Shown: piece by piece, positions 63,301-64,000 of the stretch | How the letters are laid out: each line of letters begins with the position of its first letter | Numbering within the stretch: the stretch's first letter is position 1 | Assembly (NCBI GenBank): GCA_963778895.1 | Contig: CAVZVZ010000001.1 | Coordinates: 62,001-126,000, forward strand | DNA length: 64,000 nt | Direction: 5' to 3' | Source of the DNA: CAVZVZ01 sp963778895 | GTDB lineage: Bacteria; Actinomycetota; Acidimicrobiia; Acidimicrobiales; Acidimicrobilacustridaceae | Made by a program: the position numbers and the translations under genes | Notes under the pieces: model-generated | What the model saw: only the letters and a program-made list of their open reading frames with translations | What the model was told of the DNA's origin: nothing | Databases searched by the model: none

Positions 63301-64000
63301 CAAGACGCGTCATTCGACGCCGGGCGTCGGGCTCATCAGCCCGCCGCCACACCACGACATCTACTCGATCGAGGATCTGGCCCAGCTCATCCACGACCTG
63401 AAGAACGCCAACCCGGCCGCCCGGGTGCACGTGAAGTTGGTGGCCGAGGTCGGCGTGGGCACGGTCGCCGCAGGTGTGTCCAAAGCGCACGCCGACGTCG
63501 TGCTCATCTCCGGCCACGACGGTGGCACCGGCGCATCGCCGCTCACGTCGCTCAAGCACGCCGGCGCCCCGTGGGAGCTCGGTTTGGCCGAGACGCAGCA
63601 GACCCTGCTGTTGAACGACCTGCGCGACCGCATCGTGGTTCAGGTCGACGGGCAGATGAAGACCGGTCGCGACGTGGTGATCGCCACGCTGCTCGGCGCC
63701 GAGGAGTTCGGCTTCGCCACCGCGCCGTTGGTGGTGTCGGGTTGCGTGATGATGCGCGTCTGCCACCTCGACACGTGCCCGGTCGGCGTCGCCACGCAGA
63801 ATCCCGAGCTGCGGAAGCGCTTCACCGGCCAACCCGAGTTCGTCGTGACCTTCTTCGAGTTCATCGCCCAAGAGGTGCGCGAGATCCTGGCCGAGCTCGG
63901 CTTCCGCTCGATCGAGGAAGCCATCGGCCACAGCGAGCTGCTCGACACTCGTGACGCCGTCGACCACTGGAAGGCGTCGGGCCTCGACCTCACGCCGATC
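60346..64000 (+). CDS. gltB: Glutamate synthase large subunit (partial at 3' end); frameshifted
   Basis: The first ~1218 residues of the NADPH- or ferredoxin-dependent glutamate synthase alpha subunit, about 1500 in full. Order: class II glutaminase domain with the nucleophile Cys25 in EHDACGVNF (after propeptide cleavage), central domain (RIFPICTPGASDSATFDE, KTRTQVGLVVETGEAREVHH), FMN-binding synthase domain (ISAEAHETLAIAMNRLG, SNTGEGGEDPERF, GAKPGEGGQLPGHKV, ISPPPHHDIYSIEDLAQL, SGHDGGTGASPLTS), and the 3Fe-4S Cys in CHLDTCPVGVATQ. It makes glutamate from glutamine and 2-oxoglutarate. One extra C at 61843-61846 (ACGCCCGATC; corrected GTDTPIAVLSNRARLL) breaks the frame. The gltD small subunit would be expected downstream. 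Confidence 0.96.

Noticed and set aside
1..64000. tRNA or rRNA genes, CRISPR arrays, insertion sequences, integrases, attachment sites, replication origin.
   Set aside because: No tRNA-like TTCGA cloverleaf with CCA-proximal stem, no spaced direct repeats, no transposase or integrase domain and no DnaA-box cluster were noticed on either strand.

Overview
The window is 64 kb of very GC-rich, gene-dense bacterial DNA with many GTG starts, 1-8 nt start/stop overlaps and several genes that overlap tail to tail. The gene content points to Actinomycetota: a mycothiol-dependent maleylpyruvate-isomerase-type protein, a partner-switching sigma factor module, an LytR-CpsA-Psr protein, a CYP125/142-like P450, DUF4031, DUF1996 and a LigD-type phosphoesterase. 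An uncultured Acidimicrobiia-like genome is my best guess, but there is no rRNA or tRNA to confirm it.

Layout. 0-9.5 kb: membrane protein end, MDMPI-like protein, DEAD-box helicase, short Erm-type rRNA methyltransferase, YbdK-type carboxylate-amine ligase overlapping an M20 amidohydrolase, amidase, GNAT protein and two unknown proteins. 9.7-11 kb: an unusual pair, an S-adenosylmethionine-decarboxylase-like protein with a replaced catalytic His followed by a LuxI/FeeM-like acyltransferase; this is the most interesting locus here. 11-18.6 kb: membrane GGDEF-EAL protein, DUF4062-STAND ATPase, nitroreductase, then two genes fused head to head with both 5' halves missing, and a second GNAT protein. 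18.6-25.6 kb: DUF1996 protein, phytanoyl-CoA-dioxygenase-type enzyme, RmuC, cyclic-nucleotide-binding-like protein, sulfatase, secreted VanY-type peptidase with three C-terminal modules. 25.7-30.6 kb: LigD-like protein with a degenerate ligase half, a 340-nt leader with a B12-box-like motif, the STAS/anti-sigma/sigma operon, enoyl-CoA hydratase and GH76 protein. 30.7-41.9 kb: D-aminoacylase-type amidohydrolase, arylsulfatase, class III cyclase, DUF2461, methyltransferase, LCP protein, P450, and an MTA/MTI nucleoside salvage pair. 42-60 kb: DUF4031, HD phosphohydrolase, ArsC-like protein, MMPL transporter, glycosyltransferase, DUF885 peptidase, ABC-F, acyl-CoA dehydrogenase with a palindromic operator, CoA transferase, J-domain protein, acyl-CoA synthetase, copper amine oxidase and M18 aminopeptidase. 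60.3-64 kb: the start of glutamate synthase gltB, running off the end.

Quality caveat. About 26 genes are interrupted by roughly 55 frame steps, nearly all of them consistent with one extra base, often a G next to GC. Housekeeping genes such as gltB and an ABC-F ATPase are hit, and removing one base restores family-consistent protein each time. I read this as insertion-type assembly error rather than pseudogenes, and give such genes as single features over their full corrected extent. The stretch from about 14 to 31.8 kb is nearly free of it.

Metabolically the window suggests an aerobic heterotroph handling acyl-CoA and steroid-like substrates, sulfate esters, amines, N-acyl amino acids and mannan, with c-di-GMP and cAMP-type signalling and a SigB-like stress response. 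Several transcription units appear to be leaderless.
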